DNA of 64,000 nucleotides from Hysterangium stoloniferum (GCA_015178975.1 WHVD01000032.1:558001-622000), one strand, 5' to 3'. Shown: positions 21,440-31,393, counted from the first letter of the stretch. Notes: a model not told the origin generated them from the sequence alone. Translations and numbers: made by a program.

Positions 21440-22335
21440 GGGACGGGGTCGCTCCTTCTCAAAGAGGGCTGGTCTACCCATTTAATCGTCAGACACGTAC
21501 GCAAGGAATCCTTAACATTTCAACATGGCTGATACTTTCACCGGCCATGATATTAAATTTATGACATGCGGGAGAGGGAAGGTGCTGATACTCTGCGTTC
21601 ATTGCGCAAGAAGTGTCAGTGGTTCCGGGGGAAGGGATTTCATTGTGGAACGAATCTGCGACTGTTTTGGTCCATCGCGGTTTAGCACCTTTGCTTTCCT
21701 TGGCGGGAACACCGGTGCCAATGCTGAATGATGGGGAAATACTGAAGTAAATTCAGTCGATGAATACTCGCCTGCCCGCTGGTTGCTGCTGCTCCCTCTC
21801 TCTGGCCAGGAAGGCTGTCGCTTCCCGCCAATAGTTCGGGATCTCTTTCACTATGTGGGATTGCGAGTACGCTCCTGTTATGAATCTTATAAATAATTGT
21901 CATTTATATGGAACAAAATAATATCTACTTATGCATCTCGTCAACCCGTATGGAGGCCGATGGCCAGTGTTGTCTCAGAATTTCATGTCTATAACCTGAT
22001 TCGGACGTCAAACTACACCGCAACCATGAGTGGATGTAGGCTGAACCTCAAATTACAGAATCCTACCTGTCAGAGCGACCTTGGTTTGTAAACGCAGGAG
22101 CAGTGGCATGTACAGTGCTACCCAAATTTATGGAACTTGTAGAGTTAAACTGCTCCTGGTGGCGGTAGAATTGGAAACCCTAAATGTAAAATTGAAAGTG
22201 AATTATCGAGGTATCCGAGTTCAGGTTATATCCCACATACCCGTTCCATCCACTGAGAGACGAATACGACGAGATTTCCGGCCTGAAACTCTGCTGTATG
22301 CGACATGGGGATGTTATGTTGTATGGCTGCTGTGG
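21440..22335. repeat. Segmental repeat blocks a and b (partial), third unit
   Basis: 21440-21630 matches 7857-8045 (block a) and 21646-22335 matches about 9412-10100 (right part of block b). The DIRS remnant and most of the zinc-finger ORF that should lie between them are missing, so about 1.4 kb was deleted in this unit. Confidence 0.82.
21682..21903 (-). pseudogene. Third, truncated copy of the zinc-finger-like gene
   Basis: Only the N-terminal 70 or so codons remain (MTIIYKIHNRSVLAIP...ELLAGSDSLPGQ). It reads through a start that is frameshifted in the second copy, so it shows the probable ancestral N-terminus. The zinc-finger part has been deleted. Confidence 0.5.
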
Positions 22336-22346
22336 GCGACTGTGTG

Positions 22347-22373
22347 GTGTAAGGGAGTGAGACTCCCTTACAC
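22347..22373 (+). other. Perfect 12-bp hairpin at the solo LTR edge
   Basis: GTGTAAGGGAGT (22347-22358) and ACTCCCTTACAC (22362-22373) are perfect inverted repeats around a 3-base GAG loop. Confidence 0.85.
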
Positions 22374-22560
22374 TGTAATTTGGTAATAGTTAGTTCTATT
22401 GTTGTCCACATCCCATTGTAGTCCACATCCATTGTTGCTCACATCCCATTGTTCTCCAATAGTATATGTTATGTATATGTGGATTTCAATACAGGAGTGG
22501 TTTATTCCCCATCACTCGTTCTAGTGACTGTCTGCACCTGCAGCAGATACTAGTCTTACA
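22348..22560 (+). mobile_element. Solo LTR, probably Ty1/copia-like
   Basis: A 213-bp insertion relative to block b/c of the first unit, with TGTAAG...CTTACA ends (6-bp inverted tips). It contains three spaced copies of (T/C)CCACATCC(C)ATTG-type sequence. A clear target duplication is not visible. A stretch of about 23 bp present in the first unit (10102-10124) is absent, so a small deletion accompanied the event. It looks like a fossil with no internal part. Confidence 0.55.
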
Positions 22561-22562
22561 GC

Positions 22563-23140
22563 CGGTACTGAGGCTGAGGGAGTGTAGTGGCCATGAGGGG
22601 GAAAATAGTTATCAGGTGGTTCGTCAAATGCATATTGGTTCTGCAGAAGACTACAGAGGCAACAACTAATCAGAAGCGGACGCCTCTTTCGTCCGTAGTC
22701 ACACACGCACCTGTACTCGTGTGATTTACTGGGGAGATCTAAAACAGCGATAGGGCTTCCGCGATGATTCTATCGTCGTATTCCTCAATAAGTACTTGCG
22801 AGGACGGTGCTTGTCCACCCGAGCCGTTGGTGAGGCTTTGAAATAGTCAGATGACCTAAGTTGACGACAAGCCTCGGACTCACCATCCATAGTAAGAGGA
22901 CGAGTTGGCCTGGGGGGGGGGGGGGGGGGGGGGGGGTCTGAGAGTTGCTGGTACTCGAGTACAGTTGTTACAACAGCCATTGGCATCGACAGCTGGTCCA
23001 GTCCTAAGACCAAAGCAGCGGATCACTGCCAGAAAGCCCACCTTGGAGCGGCCCCGTATACTTCATAATAGCGATCGGATCGAAGAGGTGATCTTGAACT
23101 GATTCGCGCGCCAGCTCATTGTCGAAGCCCACTAAGGGAG
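22563..23140. repeat. Segmental repeat block c, second copy (partial)
   Basis: Pairs with 10127-11115 with a deletion near 23017. It ends at CGAAGCCCACTA, where a gypsy fossil begins. Confidence 0.75.
22912..22936 (+). repeat. Poly-G tract of 25
   Basis: Twenty-five consecutive G at a place where the paired copy (near 10478) has eight. On the minus strand it would be a proline run. Confidence 0.9.
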
Positions 23141-24915
23141 GGGAAGAGCTTGATTTTATATAGGCGTTCTTGAAGTATCCGTCCTGATTCATCCAACTGT
23201 TTACCCAAATTCCTAATCCTAGCACATCATCCACCCACCCATCGTACTTATCTTCAATATCTCCTTCCACACCTCTCCTCCTAGATAATCCATCGGGTCC
23301 AGCGTGGTCCTTTCCAGGAATGTGTGTATTAGTTCAAATGTAAATAACAAAATCGTGGCGATCCAGCGATTCACATCCGGCATGCTTCATCTTATGGAAG
23401 ACTCGGTTGACATCCAAGAAGTGCTCCCAAACAAAACAGCGAATACCAGGATTCTCGAGAATTGTTTCGTAACTGCCATCAGCCAACTCATACGCGTCTG
23501 GGGTCCCAGGATAGGTATATCGTCAAGAAAAGGAGGCCCAATGTTTATTTAAGCTTGCAAAATAAAGGTAACGTCTCCCTAAAAAATGGAAACCGAATTT
23601 GACCACCCCACGGGTAGGCATGTGAGACGGTGTGGCCCGAGGGGGGTTTGAAAGGTAATGAGGTCGCATGACAGTTTTGCTAATGGTGCATGGTCATAAC
23701 CTACGTATAAATCGCCTAGTGTGTAAATTGACCGTCCAGCACAGTGCTCAGTGTAGGGCTCGACATTCGGAGGAATACCCGCATCTTTGATGGTAACGAC
23801 GTTAAGTGGTTGGAGGTCATGGACAATGCGAAATTTTCCATTTTTCTTGGGAACACAAAACCATCTTGACCTATAAGATGACCCAGATGGCTCATAAACA
23901 CCACTTGATATCTTCGTCTTAATGAGTTGAATTACTTCCTCTTTGAGTCCAAAAGAAATCGGAATATTTTTGAGTGCCCAAGGCGAGTGTTCAATGGTTG
24001 GATGATGATTGGTTCAAAATAGTCAGTGCGGAATGTTCCGCATTCAGAGTCATCCCAGGCCAAGGCCAATTCGTTGCTTATGAGAACATGGAATGCCAGC
24101 TTCAATTCTTCATCAGTTAGGAAACTCTTGCCAATCTTGAGCTCCCTCCATTGGTTCTCAGTAAGCCGCGAGCAAAAAGTTACAATGTCAGGTGTGGAGT
24201 GGGGGAGATGGTAGGCAGGGAGTCGAGGGGGTTACCAGGAAATCGCCGTTTTGCTACGGCATCGGCAGGCATGGTTGTAGCAACAGGATGAACCTTCCTG
24301 TCAACTGGCTTGTACTTTAGACTTAAGGCAGGTGAAGAGAGATTATAAGTCTTGCAAAAAATACAGCTCAGCAAAACGAGACTGGACTGAGAGGAGCCCT
24401 GGCGGGTTGCTAGTAGGATACTGTGCACAAGTGGGGGAACGCAAGAAGAGCTCCGATAATGAAGGGACGGTAGGCCGACATGTGTGTTCATGAGTAAGTA
24501 ATAAATGTGATGATGCTTCCGGAGCATTTGGTGGATGTGTATGGGTTGCATGGGAACACATAGCTTAAATCCAGGTCGTGAGGGGTCCTGAAGCAATAAC
24601 GTCTCAGCGATATCCTCTGTGTCAGCTTTCGCAGAGATCTGGGAGGGGCGCCATAAAAGAAGACGAGAAGGTGCATTTTGAATGATCCAAGCATGAATGC
24701 TGATTGCAACGCCACCAATAATGAGCTGCAAGTTTTCAATGATACCAAAGGTTGTACGAATGTCACCATTTGCATCACACATGTTAAGCTTCATATCAGT
24801 GCTGAATGGCAGTGCTATATCTTTGGCAGCCATTTCACTGACACCATCAAGTTCCGAGCGAGGGTCATAAAGCCCCACCTCCAAAAGTTTTCCCTGAATT
24901 TTAACGCCCAATTCC
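23140..24915 (-). mobile_element. Ty3/gypsy pol fossil (protease and reverse transcriptase region)
   Basis: On the minus strand, 24992-24180 resembles a retroviral-type protease region (an NLQLIIGGVAISIHAWII-like block followed by NAPSRLLLWRP). Reverse-transcriptase-like blocks follow at about 23900-23580 (FCVPKKNGKFRIVHDLQPLN, TFQTPLGPHRLTCLP). The arrangement is typical of fungal Ty3/gypsy elements. The copy is old and carries many breaks. It stops at 24915, exactly where a DIRS-like element begins. A gag fossil in the same orientation on the far side (31394-33890) suggests both belong to one interrupted element. Confidence 0.75.
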
Positions 24916-24920
24916 ATAAT

Positions 24921-25206
24921 TGATTTGGACAAAAATAATTTGTCCATGTTCTCTGAAGGAGGCACGTGATATGGACAACAATGCCCGATCACTTTTTACG
25001 CCACTCATCGTTCTTTTGTTCCCTTTTCTCTTTGTTCTCCCTCATTGTTCTTTATCCTATATATCCCGCATTCCTAGTTCCACACTCCCCATCTCGTCTC
25101 GTCTCAATTCCGCACTCGATAGGTACTTGTTTTCCCTTTCTCTCATCTCGTCTCGTCTCAATTCCGCACTCGATAGTCTTCAAAGACTTCGAGTTCTGCT
25201 TATATT
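24921..25206 (+). repeat. A1 repeat of element I
   Basis: Shares GATTTGGACAAAAATAATTT through TCGAGTTCTGCTTATATTTT with A2 (29371-29612). It contains a CACGTG box (24964-24969), a TATATAT stretch (about 25060) and a 54-bp duplication that A2 lacks. Confidence 0.88.
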
Positions 25207-25228
25207 TTCGCAGATTCCTCGGTAGTGC

Positions 25229-26461
25229 ATGTTTGGACGGAAACAGCTGGCTACTCCCAAACCACCTACCACGCTTCTTCCATCGCAACCTAAAACTAAG
25301 GACAAACAGAAAGCCACCATACCTCCCTCTACTCGTGCGCTTCGCAGTCGACCTTTGCCTAGCACTTCCGCCGATATCGAGCCTGACCCATTCGCCGAGT
25401 CTGATTTTTCTGATTTCCTTTACACCCCTAGGTCGCAATCCACAATGTCTAATCCCATTCCCTTGGGCTCTGGCCCCCACCAGTGCTCCGACACAGCACC
25501 CAATCCTGACGAGATTCGTGCCCCTCCCCCCATCACATCTGCTGTGCAGCCCCCACCGACAAACTCAGAGCTTTTTGCCATCCTCCAGAACATGGCTTTG
25601 CAAATTGCATCTCTCCAGCAGCAACCTCAGCCTTCCACCGCGCCACTCCAACCGCTCCCCCTTTCCCAGCCTGGCTCTGGTCCACCACTACCCCCTCCCA
25701 CCCATGCCATCCCCCCGCAAGTCCCCTATGCTTTTCAATCCACCTCTCCGCCTTCAACTATGGGCGGTTTCTTGCCTCCACCAGGGCATTCGAGCTCTGG
25801 TGCGTCATCTTCTTTGATCTCCCTTTTCCCCGATATCGAAGAGACGATGCTGCTGGCTATCATCCGGCATTCCTTCCGGCCTAATCAACTTGCTAAGCTG
25901 GACACACGCATTCATACCAAGCCGAAAAAACCTACTTATGAGTTTCAGGATGGTGTATATGTGCAAGCAGAACGCGCATCAACAAAGGATTTTCCCAATT
26001 TTGAGTCCCTCTACTACCCTCTCTCACGCTACTTCGGCGTCCTCCACGCTCATGTGCTTTCGGGTCCCCCCTCCCCTTCGATAACTTCCTTTATCCTCGG
26101 CACTTCAAGCTACCTCTCTTTGCTCTGCTCCTGGTACTTGGAGTATGACTGGATGGCATTATTAAACTACCATTTCGCTTTTCACTCTAAGCGCTTGGCC
26201 GAGATGGCTAGGGGCGATTTCTCCCATTGGGGAGAACTGGATGCCTACCTTCAGGGTCAGTATCTTCTCGGCCACCCCCGTATTCGGCCAGGAAAGTCTT
26301 CCACCCCTCGCGCTGCTAATGATACTTCGAAGTCTTCACCTTGCGGAGACTTCAATTACCGAAAGTGCCTTAGGGAGAAATGCTATTGGGTCCACAAATG
26401 CAAACTTTGTGACAGTAGTGACCATGGGGCTTCCTCTTGCCCCTCTAAGAAGTCCACTTAG
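25229..26461 (+). CDS. Gag-like protein of element I
   Basis: 410 codons from ATG 25229. The first 200 residues are Pro/Ser/Gln-rich and look disordered. A more ordered middle follows (about residues 205-340). The C-terminus has a Cys/His cluster, CGDFNYRKCLREKCYWVHKC then KLCDSSDHGASSCP, resembling zinc knuckles that bind nucleic acid in gag-like proteins. It sits directly upstream of the RT region, as in other DIRS-like elements. Open throughout. Confidence 0.75.
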   Translation: MFGRKQLATPKPPTTLLPSQPKTKDKQKATIPPSTRALRSRPLPSTSADIEPDPFAESDFSDFLYTPRSQSTMSNPIPLGSGPHQCSDTAPNPDEIRAPPPITSAVQPPPTNSELFAILQNMALQIASLQQQPQPSTAPLQPLPLSQPGSGPPLPPPTHAIPPQVPYAFQSTSPPSTMGGFLPPPGHSSSGASSSLISLFPDIEETMLLAIIRHSFRPNQLAKLDTRIHTKPKKPTYEFQDGVYVQAERASTKDFPNFESLYYPLSRYFGVLHAHVLSGPPSPSITSFILGTSSYLSLLCSWYLEYDWMALLNYHFAFHSKRLAEMARGDFSHWGELDAYLQGQYLLGHPRIRPGKSSTPRAANDTSKSSPCGDFNYRKCLREKCYWVHKCKLCDSSDHGASSCPSKKST

Positions 26462-26473
26462 GGGCATGGCACG

Positions 26474-28596
26474 GTGGGGAAATTAACCTTGCCGTCTCCT
26501 CACCATAGCCTTCTTGGCATGTCAATTACCCAGTCACCGGCTCACTCGTCCCTGCATCCCCTCCCTTTTCCTGATCTGTTTACTCCGCACTCCCTTCCAC
26601 CTCTCCGCCCCAACTCTGACCCCCGTTGCAATCGTGTACCCTCATCACCCCATATGCTCCCCACCATTTCCTCCCCACTAAATTTGCACGCATGGGACTT
26701 CCATCTTCGGGACTACCCTGACCGCACATTTGTCACTTCATTACTTCACATAATACAACATGGTGCTCTTATTGGTTTCAATGGTGACGATAATGAGCAA
26801 TATTGCAAAAACTTAGCATCAGCCTTTGAGCATCCGCAGGAAGTTTCTTCCTTTATTAACAAGCTTTTATTGAATTCGCATGCTGTGGGCCCGTTCCCCA
26901 CTCATCCCCTACCCCACTTCCACTGCTCTCCTCTAGGAATTGCTACGCGTAAACGCAGCTCCAAACTCCGGCTTATCAACCACCTTTCATGGCCTACATT
27001 GTCATCGGTCAACCATGGGATTCCCGATTCCGAAGCCTCTATCACTTACGAATCCTTTGAAGCAGCACTTCAAGTCATTCGCCAATTCGGTCCTGGGACC
27101 CTTTTAGCTAAACTTGACCTTAAAGAAGCATTCCATCATATTCCGGTTGCTCCATCACAATGGCATCTCCTCGGTTTCCACTGGGAAGATAATTTCTATC
27201 ACGCGATAGTTCTTATTTTCGGCCTGCGTTCGGCCCCTTATATATTCAACCTGTTTGCCAAAGCCTTACACTGGATCATTGTGCGCCACATTCCAGCTGC
27301 TCTTCGCCACTATCTCGACGATTTCCTGCCCATATTTCGTCCTGGCACATCCCTACCCATTGCTAATGCCGCTATCGATTGGTGCCAAGCACTTGGCCAC
27401 CAACTCGGCCTCTCATTTCAACATGAAAAAACAATCTGGCCATGTACAACACTAGAGTATCTAGGGTTGGAATTGATACTATTGCCATGGAAGCACGCTT
27501 GCCAGCTAACAAACTGACCTATCTCCGCGATATTCTCAGTGCTGCTCTTATCGCCCCCACCTTTACATTGAAGCAAGTTCAGGAACTCATTGGGTTCCTC
27601 CAGTTCTCCGTGCAGGTTATCCCTCATGCTCGAGCATTCATCCGACGCCTTATTGACTTCTCTATGTCATTCACTTCTCCATTCTCGCGCCGCCACATAC
27701 CGGCTTACGCTCGGGGTGATATTCGATGGTGGCACACCTTCTCTCATGCCTGGAATGGCATTGCCATCATCCAGCCATCCCTTCCCACACTGCATGTGTA
27801 TACTGATGCCAGTGGTCGAAAAGGCATTGGTGGTATATTTGGCAACCAATGGTATTCTGCACACATACCTCGTCGTTTTCGTGAGCACGATATCCAATTC
27901 AAGGAGATATACGCAGTTCTCCAGGCCATTACACGCTGGGGTTCTCTTTGGTCCGGCCATCATATTGTGTTCCATGTTGATAACTCTGCCATTGTCGCTG
28001 CACTCACACAGGGGACCACCAGAGCACGCTTTGCAATGTCCATTGTCCGCGATATTGCCATGCTAGCATCATTTCTGAGATTCTCCTTGTCTTCCTCTTG
28101 GCTTTCTTCTGAGATGAATGCCCTTGCTGATTCTGCCTCTCGTTTTCAATATGCACGCTTATTTACTCTTAACCCTTCTTTGTGTAAACAGAACTGCTCG
28201 AACAACCCCCGGCTCATTGGTATCAGACGAACGCTCACCTCTCCCCACCGGTCGCCTTTTTCCTTTGGTATGGCCTCGCCAGCAGCACTAGACGAACATA
28301 CACCATGGGGCAACGTTCATTCATTGACTTCATCACCCTCCGCCCTCATCTCCTCAACCACGATCGATCCTTCCTCCCATCCAACAAGAATGCCGTCGTT
28401 GAATGGGTTGCCCATCTCGGGCTCACCAGGCGACTCAAAGCATCGACGATCAAGTCATACCTCGGTCACCTCAAGTCTCTCCACATCGACGCGGATCTCT
28501 CCTTCACAGCTGTCGAGGCTCCCCTCGTCCAGCATGTCATCAGGGGCATCAAGCGCTATTTTGGCGAGTGTGCCCGTCATCCCGTTGCGCCTATAA
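26474..28596 (+). CDS. Reverse transcriptase and RNase H region of element I
   Basis: Recognisable DIRS-type RT blocks include KLRLINHLSWP, GTLLAKLDLKEAFHHIPV, FGLRSAPYIFN and the polymerase box HYLDDF (about 27310-27330). The RNase H domain follows (LHVYTDASGRKGIGGIF, HVDNSAIVAAL, NALADSASRF; about 27795-28150). The region spans two overlapping open stretches (26474-27517 and 27442-28596). It would copy element RNA into DNA. Confidence 0.8.
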
Positions 28597-29267
28597 CCCT
28601 TCCTATTCTCCAACACCTCATTAGGTTCTCCTTCCCGCACTCATCAATCCAAGCTGCAACGATCGACGCAGCCATTAAACTGGCTTTCGCAGGTTTCTTA
28701 TGCTGTGGCGAATTCACCGTGAAGGGGAGTAAATTTAAGACCTTCGATCCTTCTGCTCACTTGACCAGAAGCGCCATTTCTTTCTTGCCTACTTTCGAGA
28801 ACCCCTCCGACATTACTATCACTTTCCCTGCCTCCAAAACTGACCCCTTTCGGAAGGGCATTACCACTTATGTTGCCGCCATGGCTGCCGCCACTTGTGC
28901 CGTGCATGCCCTCAGATACCTTTTTATCGCAGACCCACGCCCTCCTAATTCACCCCTATTTTGCAACGACGATGGATCCCCCCTCCAGTATTCTCTCTTC
29001 ATGTCTTCTCTCCGATCCCTCCTCCACACCGCTGGTTTCGATCCTACCGACTTCGTGGGTCACTCGTTTCGGAGGGGCGCAGCTTCTTCTGCTGCTGAAG
29101 CAGGGTTTACTGATTACGAAATTCAACTGATGGGGCGCTGGCGCAGTGACGCCTACAAACTTTACATCAAATCCTCCTGCACACGCATTCTTCACCTCTC
29201 TGCTAGGCTTCATTGGGCCGTTCCCACCGCTCAACCTCCCAGTCCGCTGGACCTTCATCTCACTTAA
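28305..29267 (+). CDS. Tyrosine recombinase of element I
   Basis: 320 codons. It would replace a DDE integrase by inserting a circular DNA copy through a covalent tyrosine intermediate. The C-terminal catalytic signature is clear: GHSFRRGAASSAAEAGFTDY holds the His-x-x-Arg pair, followed by MGRWRSDAYKLYIK with the Trp and the candidate nucleophilic Tyr. An upstream conserved Arg lies in LCCGEFTVK/ TRSAISF. The N-terminal SAM-like region (KASTIKSYLGHLKSLHID) fits DNA binding. It is about two-thirds identical, by eye, to the recombinase at 30005-30895. Confidence 0.85.
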   Translation: MGQRSFIDFITLRPHLLNHDRSFLPSNKNAVVEWVAHLGLTRRLKASTIKSYLGHLKSLHIDADLSFTAVEAPLVQHVIRGIKRYFGECARHPVAPITLPILQHLIRFSFPHSSIQAATIDAAIKLAFAGFLCCGEFTVKGSKFKTFDPSAHLTRSAISFLPTFENPSDITITFPASKTDPFRKGITTYVAAMAAATCAVHALRYLFIADPRPPNSPLFCNDDGSPLQYSLFMSSLRSLLHTAGFDPTDFVGHSFRRGAASSAAEAGFTDYEIQLMGRWRSDAYKLYIKSSCTRILHLSARLHWAVPTAQPPSPLDLHLT

Positions 29268-29269
29268 CC

Positions 29270-29370
29270 ATTTGGCTTGAGCACGGCCCGATTTATTTCT
29301 GGTTGCGCAAAAGAGCGGTGGCAACGCAATAGACTCTATTTGCTCGCCCAAACTCACGAACGAACACCAG
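29270..29370 (+). repeat. B1 repeat of element I
   Basis: GGCTTGAGCACGGCCCGATT through CAATAGACTCTATTTGCTC, repeated as B2 at 29650-29733. Confidence 0.85.
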
Positions 29371-29733
29371 AGATGATTTGGACAAAAATAATTTGTCCAC
29401 GTTCTCTGAAGGAGGCACGTGATATGGACAACAATGCCCGATCACTTTTTACGCCACTCATTGTTCTTTTGTTCCCTTTTCTCTTTGTTCTCTCTCATTG
29501 TTCTTTATCCTATATATCCCGCATTCCTAGTTCCACACTCCCCATCTCGTCTCGTCTCAATTCTGCACTCGATAGTCTTCAAAGACTTCGAGTTCTGCTT
29601 ATATTTTCGCACCTGCCCTTCCTCTTACCCTATTTACGCTGCATGTATTTCGCTTCCACCGGCTTGAGCACGGCCCGATTTATTTCTGGTCGCGCAAAAG
29701 AGCAGTGGCGACGCAATAGACTCTATTTGCTCA
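29371..29733 (+). repeat. A2 and B2 repeats of element I
   Basis: A2 (29371-29612) repeats A1 but has a single copy of the stretch ending CTCGATAG before TCTTCAAAGACTTCGAG. B2 repeats B1 with two or three differences. The element's right end is taken at TTTGCTC (29733), where homology to element II's RNase H starts. Confidence 0.82.
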
Positions 29734-31393
29734 ATGCCCTTGCTGATGCCGCTTCTCGCTTTGAATTTGCTCGACTATTTCGTCTTGCTCCTTCTTTGCC
29801 TTTACAGAGCTCCAAGACTTCCCCCCACCTCACTGGTATCAGGTCCATTCTCACCTCCCCCATACTGTTGCCTTCTTCCTCTGGTATGGACTCGCACCGT
29901 CCACACGTAGAAGCTACCGCACGGGCCAGCGCTCCTTCTTCGACTTTGTCATCCTCCATCCCTACCTCCGAAATCAGGATGGCTCCATCCTGCCCGCTTC
30001 CAAGATGGCCGTCCTCAAATGGGTCGCGTACCTTGGATACTCCAAGTGTATTCTCGCCTCTACTATCAAGGCCTACCTTGGCCACCTCAAATCCCTCCAC
30101 ATTGACTCCGACCTCCCATTCGACTCTGTTGAAGCCCCTCTTGTCCAGTGTGTCATCCGCGGGATCAAGAAATTCTTTGGTGACAGAACCAGGAAGCCGT
30201 CTGCCCCTATCACCCTTGACATCTTGCAGCGTCTCATCCAAGTTTCCACCCCCTCCACATCCCTCCATGCCGCAAACATGGATGCTGCAATCAAAGTCGC
30301 ATTCGCTGGGTTCTTGCGGTCAGGGGAATTTACCATCAAATCAGGAAAACACAATGCCTTTGATCCCTCCTGCCATCTTACCCGGAGTGCAGTTTCCTTT
30401 CTCCCATCCTTCGACAACCCCTCCAGCATTAGCATCACTTTGCCCGCTTCCAAAATGGATCCCTTTCGAAAAGGGGTCACAATCCACATTGCCGCTGTTG
30501 ACGCTCCCACCTGTGCTGTCCAAGCCCTCCAATTCCTCTTCCACACTGACCCCCACCCCCCGTATGCCCCTCTCTTCTGCAACATGGACGGTTCCCCCCT
30601 CCAGTACTCCACCTTTGTAGACAGCCTTCGGAGCCTCCTTTTTTCAGCAGGCTTTGACCCTACCCCATTTTCTGGACACTCCTTTCGCAGGGGAGCAGCT
30701 ACTGCTGCGGCCAATGCTGGTTTCACAGAATACGAAATTCAATTGCTCGGACGATGGCAAAGCGATTCATACAAATTATATGTCAAATCCTCCCACTCTC
30801 GACTTCTCAATCTCTCAGCACGACTTCATTGGGCCGTTCCCATTGCTCACCCTCCCGGGCATCCAGCCCTTCAGCTCACTCCCTCTTTGGCTTGAGCACG
30901 GCCCGGGTCTTTCCGACGGTGCAAGAGAGCGGTGGCGATGCAAAAATAGATTTGTTGCTTGCCCAACGCACGAAGGACAGAGATAGATCGAACAAATGCC
31001 TTTGTTCGGTTTCTCTGGATGAGGCACGTGACACATGCTTAGGGCCGCAAGGCCACACTTCCATTGTCTCCTCACTCCCATTGTACATTGTCCTCTATTG
31101 TCCCGCATTCATTATATATAGCTACTGTCTTCATGGTCATTCCCCATCTCCCATAGTGCTCACAGCACCACTCGATAGGTACATAGTTCACTTCTAGTAT
31201 CATCTCCCATAGTGCTCACAGCACCACTCAATAGTCTTAAAAGACATCGAGTTGAGTTTTCTTTTCACCCACCCTTTCCGCTTCCCACTTTCTAGTGCTT
31301 TTCTTTCTCCTTGTCGGCTCCCCTCATTGTATTTCGCTTCCGCCGGCTTGAGCACGGCCCGGGTCTTTCCGACCGTGCAAGAGAGCGGTGGCG
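29734..31393 (+). mobile_element. DIRS/Ngaro-like element II, right half only
   Basis: It begins inside RNase H (NALADAASRFEFARLFRLAP), then a recombinase (30005-30895), B1 (30892-30985), A2 (about 30986-31285) and B2 (about 31325-31393). The terminal sequences differ from element I, with GGCCCGGGTCTTTCCGAC in both B repeats, so this is a separate family. The left half is absent on either side of element I. Confidence 0.8.
30005..30895 (+). CDS. Tyrosine recombinase of element II
   Basis: 296 codons, open. Same architecture as in element I: SAM-like start (LASTIKAYLGHLKSLHID), catalytic GHSFRRGAATAAANAGFTEY and LGRWQSDSYKLYVK. The start is taken at ATG 30005, but the upstream frame suggests the original began earlier, as in element I. 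The ORF persists although the rest of its element is gone, so the loss of the left half was recent. A long antisense ORF (30073-30726) is a shadow. Confidence 0.8.
   Translation: MAVLKWVAYLGYSKCILASTIKAYLGHLKSLHIDSDLPFDSVEAPLVQCVIRGIKKFFGDRTRKPSAPITLDILQRLIQVSTPSTSLHAANMDAAIKVAFAGFLRSGEFTIKSGKHNAFDPSCHLTRSAVSFLPSFDNPSSISITLPASKMDPFRKGVTIHIAAVDAPTCAVQALQFLFHTDPHPPYAPLFCNMDGSPLQYSTFVDSLRSLLFSAGFDPTPFSGHSFRRGAATAAANAGFTEYEIQLLGRWQSDSYKLYVKSSHSRLLNLSARLHWAVPIAHPPGHPALQLTPSLA

Larger units (their letters stand above)
24921..29733 (+). mobile_element. DIRS/Ngaro-like tyrosine-recombinase retrotransposon I, nearly whole
   Basis: Order: left repeat A1 (24921-25206), gag-like ORF (25229-26461), RT and RNase H region (26474-28596), tyrosine recombinase (28305-29267), then B1 (29270-29370), A2 (29371-29612) and B2 (29650-29733). 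A1/A2 and B1/B2 are split direct repeats, the layout of PAT/Ngaro-type elements. There is no DDE integrase or protease and no ordinary LTR. A1 and A2 differ at only a few positions outside one short duplication, so the copy is young. It lies between a gypsy pol fossil and the broken RNase H of a second DIRS-like element. Confidence 0.85.

Noticed and set aside
24180-24992. 270-codon minus-strand ORF as a host gene
   Set aside because: Its content matches a gypsy protease/linker region and its upstream end runs into the DIRS terminal repeat, so it was treated as part of the fossil.
25052-25480. Minus-strand ORF of 142 codons
   Set aside because: Lies over the A1 repeat and the start of the gag-like ORF in antisense. 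Arg/Gly-rich shadow.
29277-30620. 447-codon plus-strand ORF across the DIRS repeats and element II
   Set aside because: It runs through terminal repeats and out of frame with RNase H and recombinase. Ser/Pro-rich translation of another frame.
30073-30726. 217-codon minus-strand ORF
   Set aside because: Antisense shadow of the tyrosine recombinase. Composition mirrors the coding strand and no motif is present.
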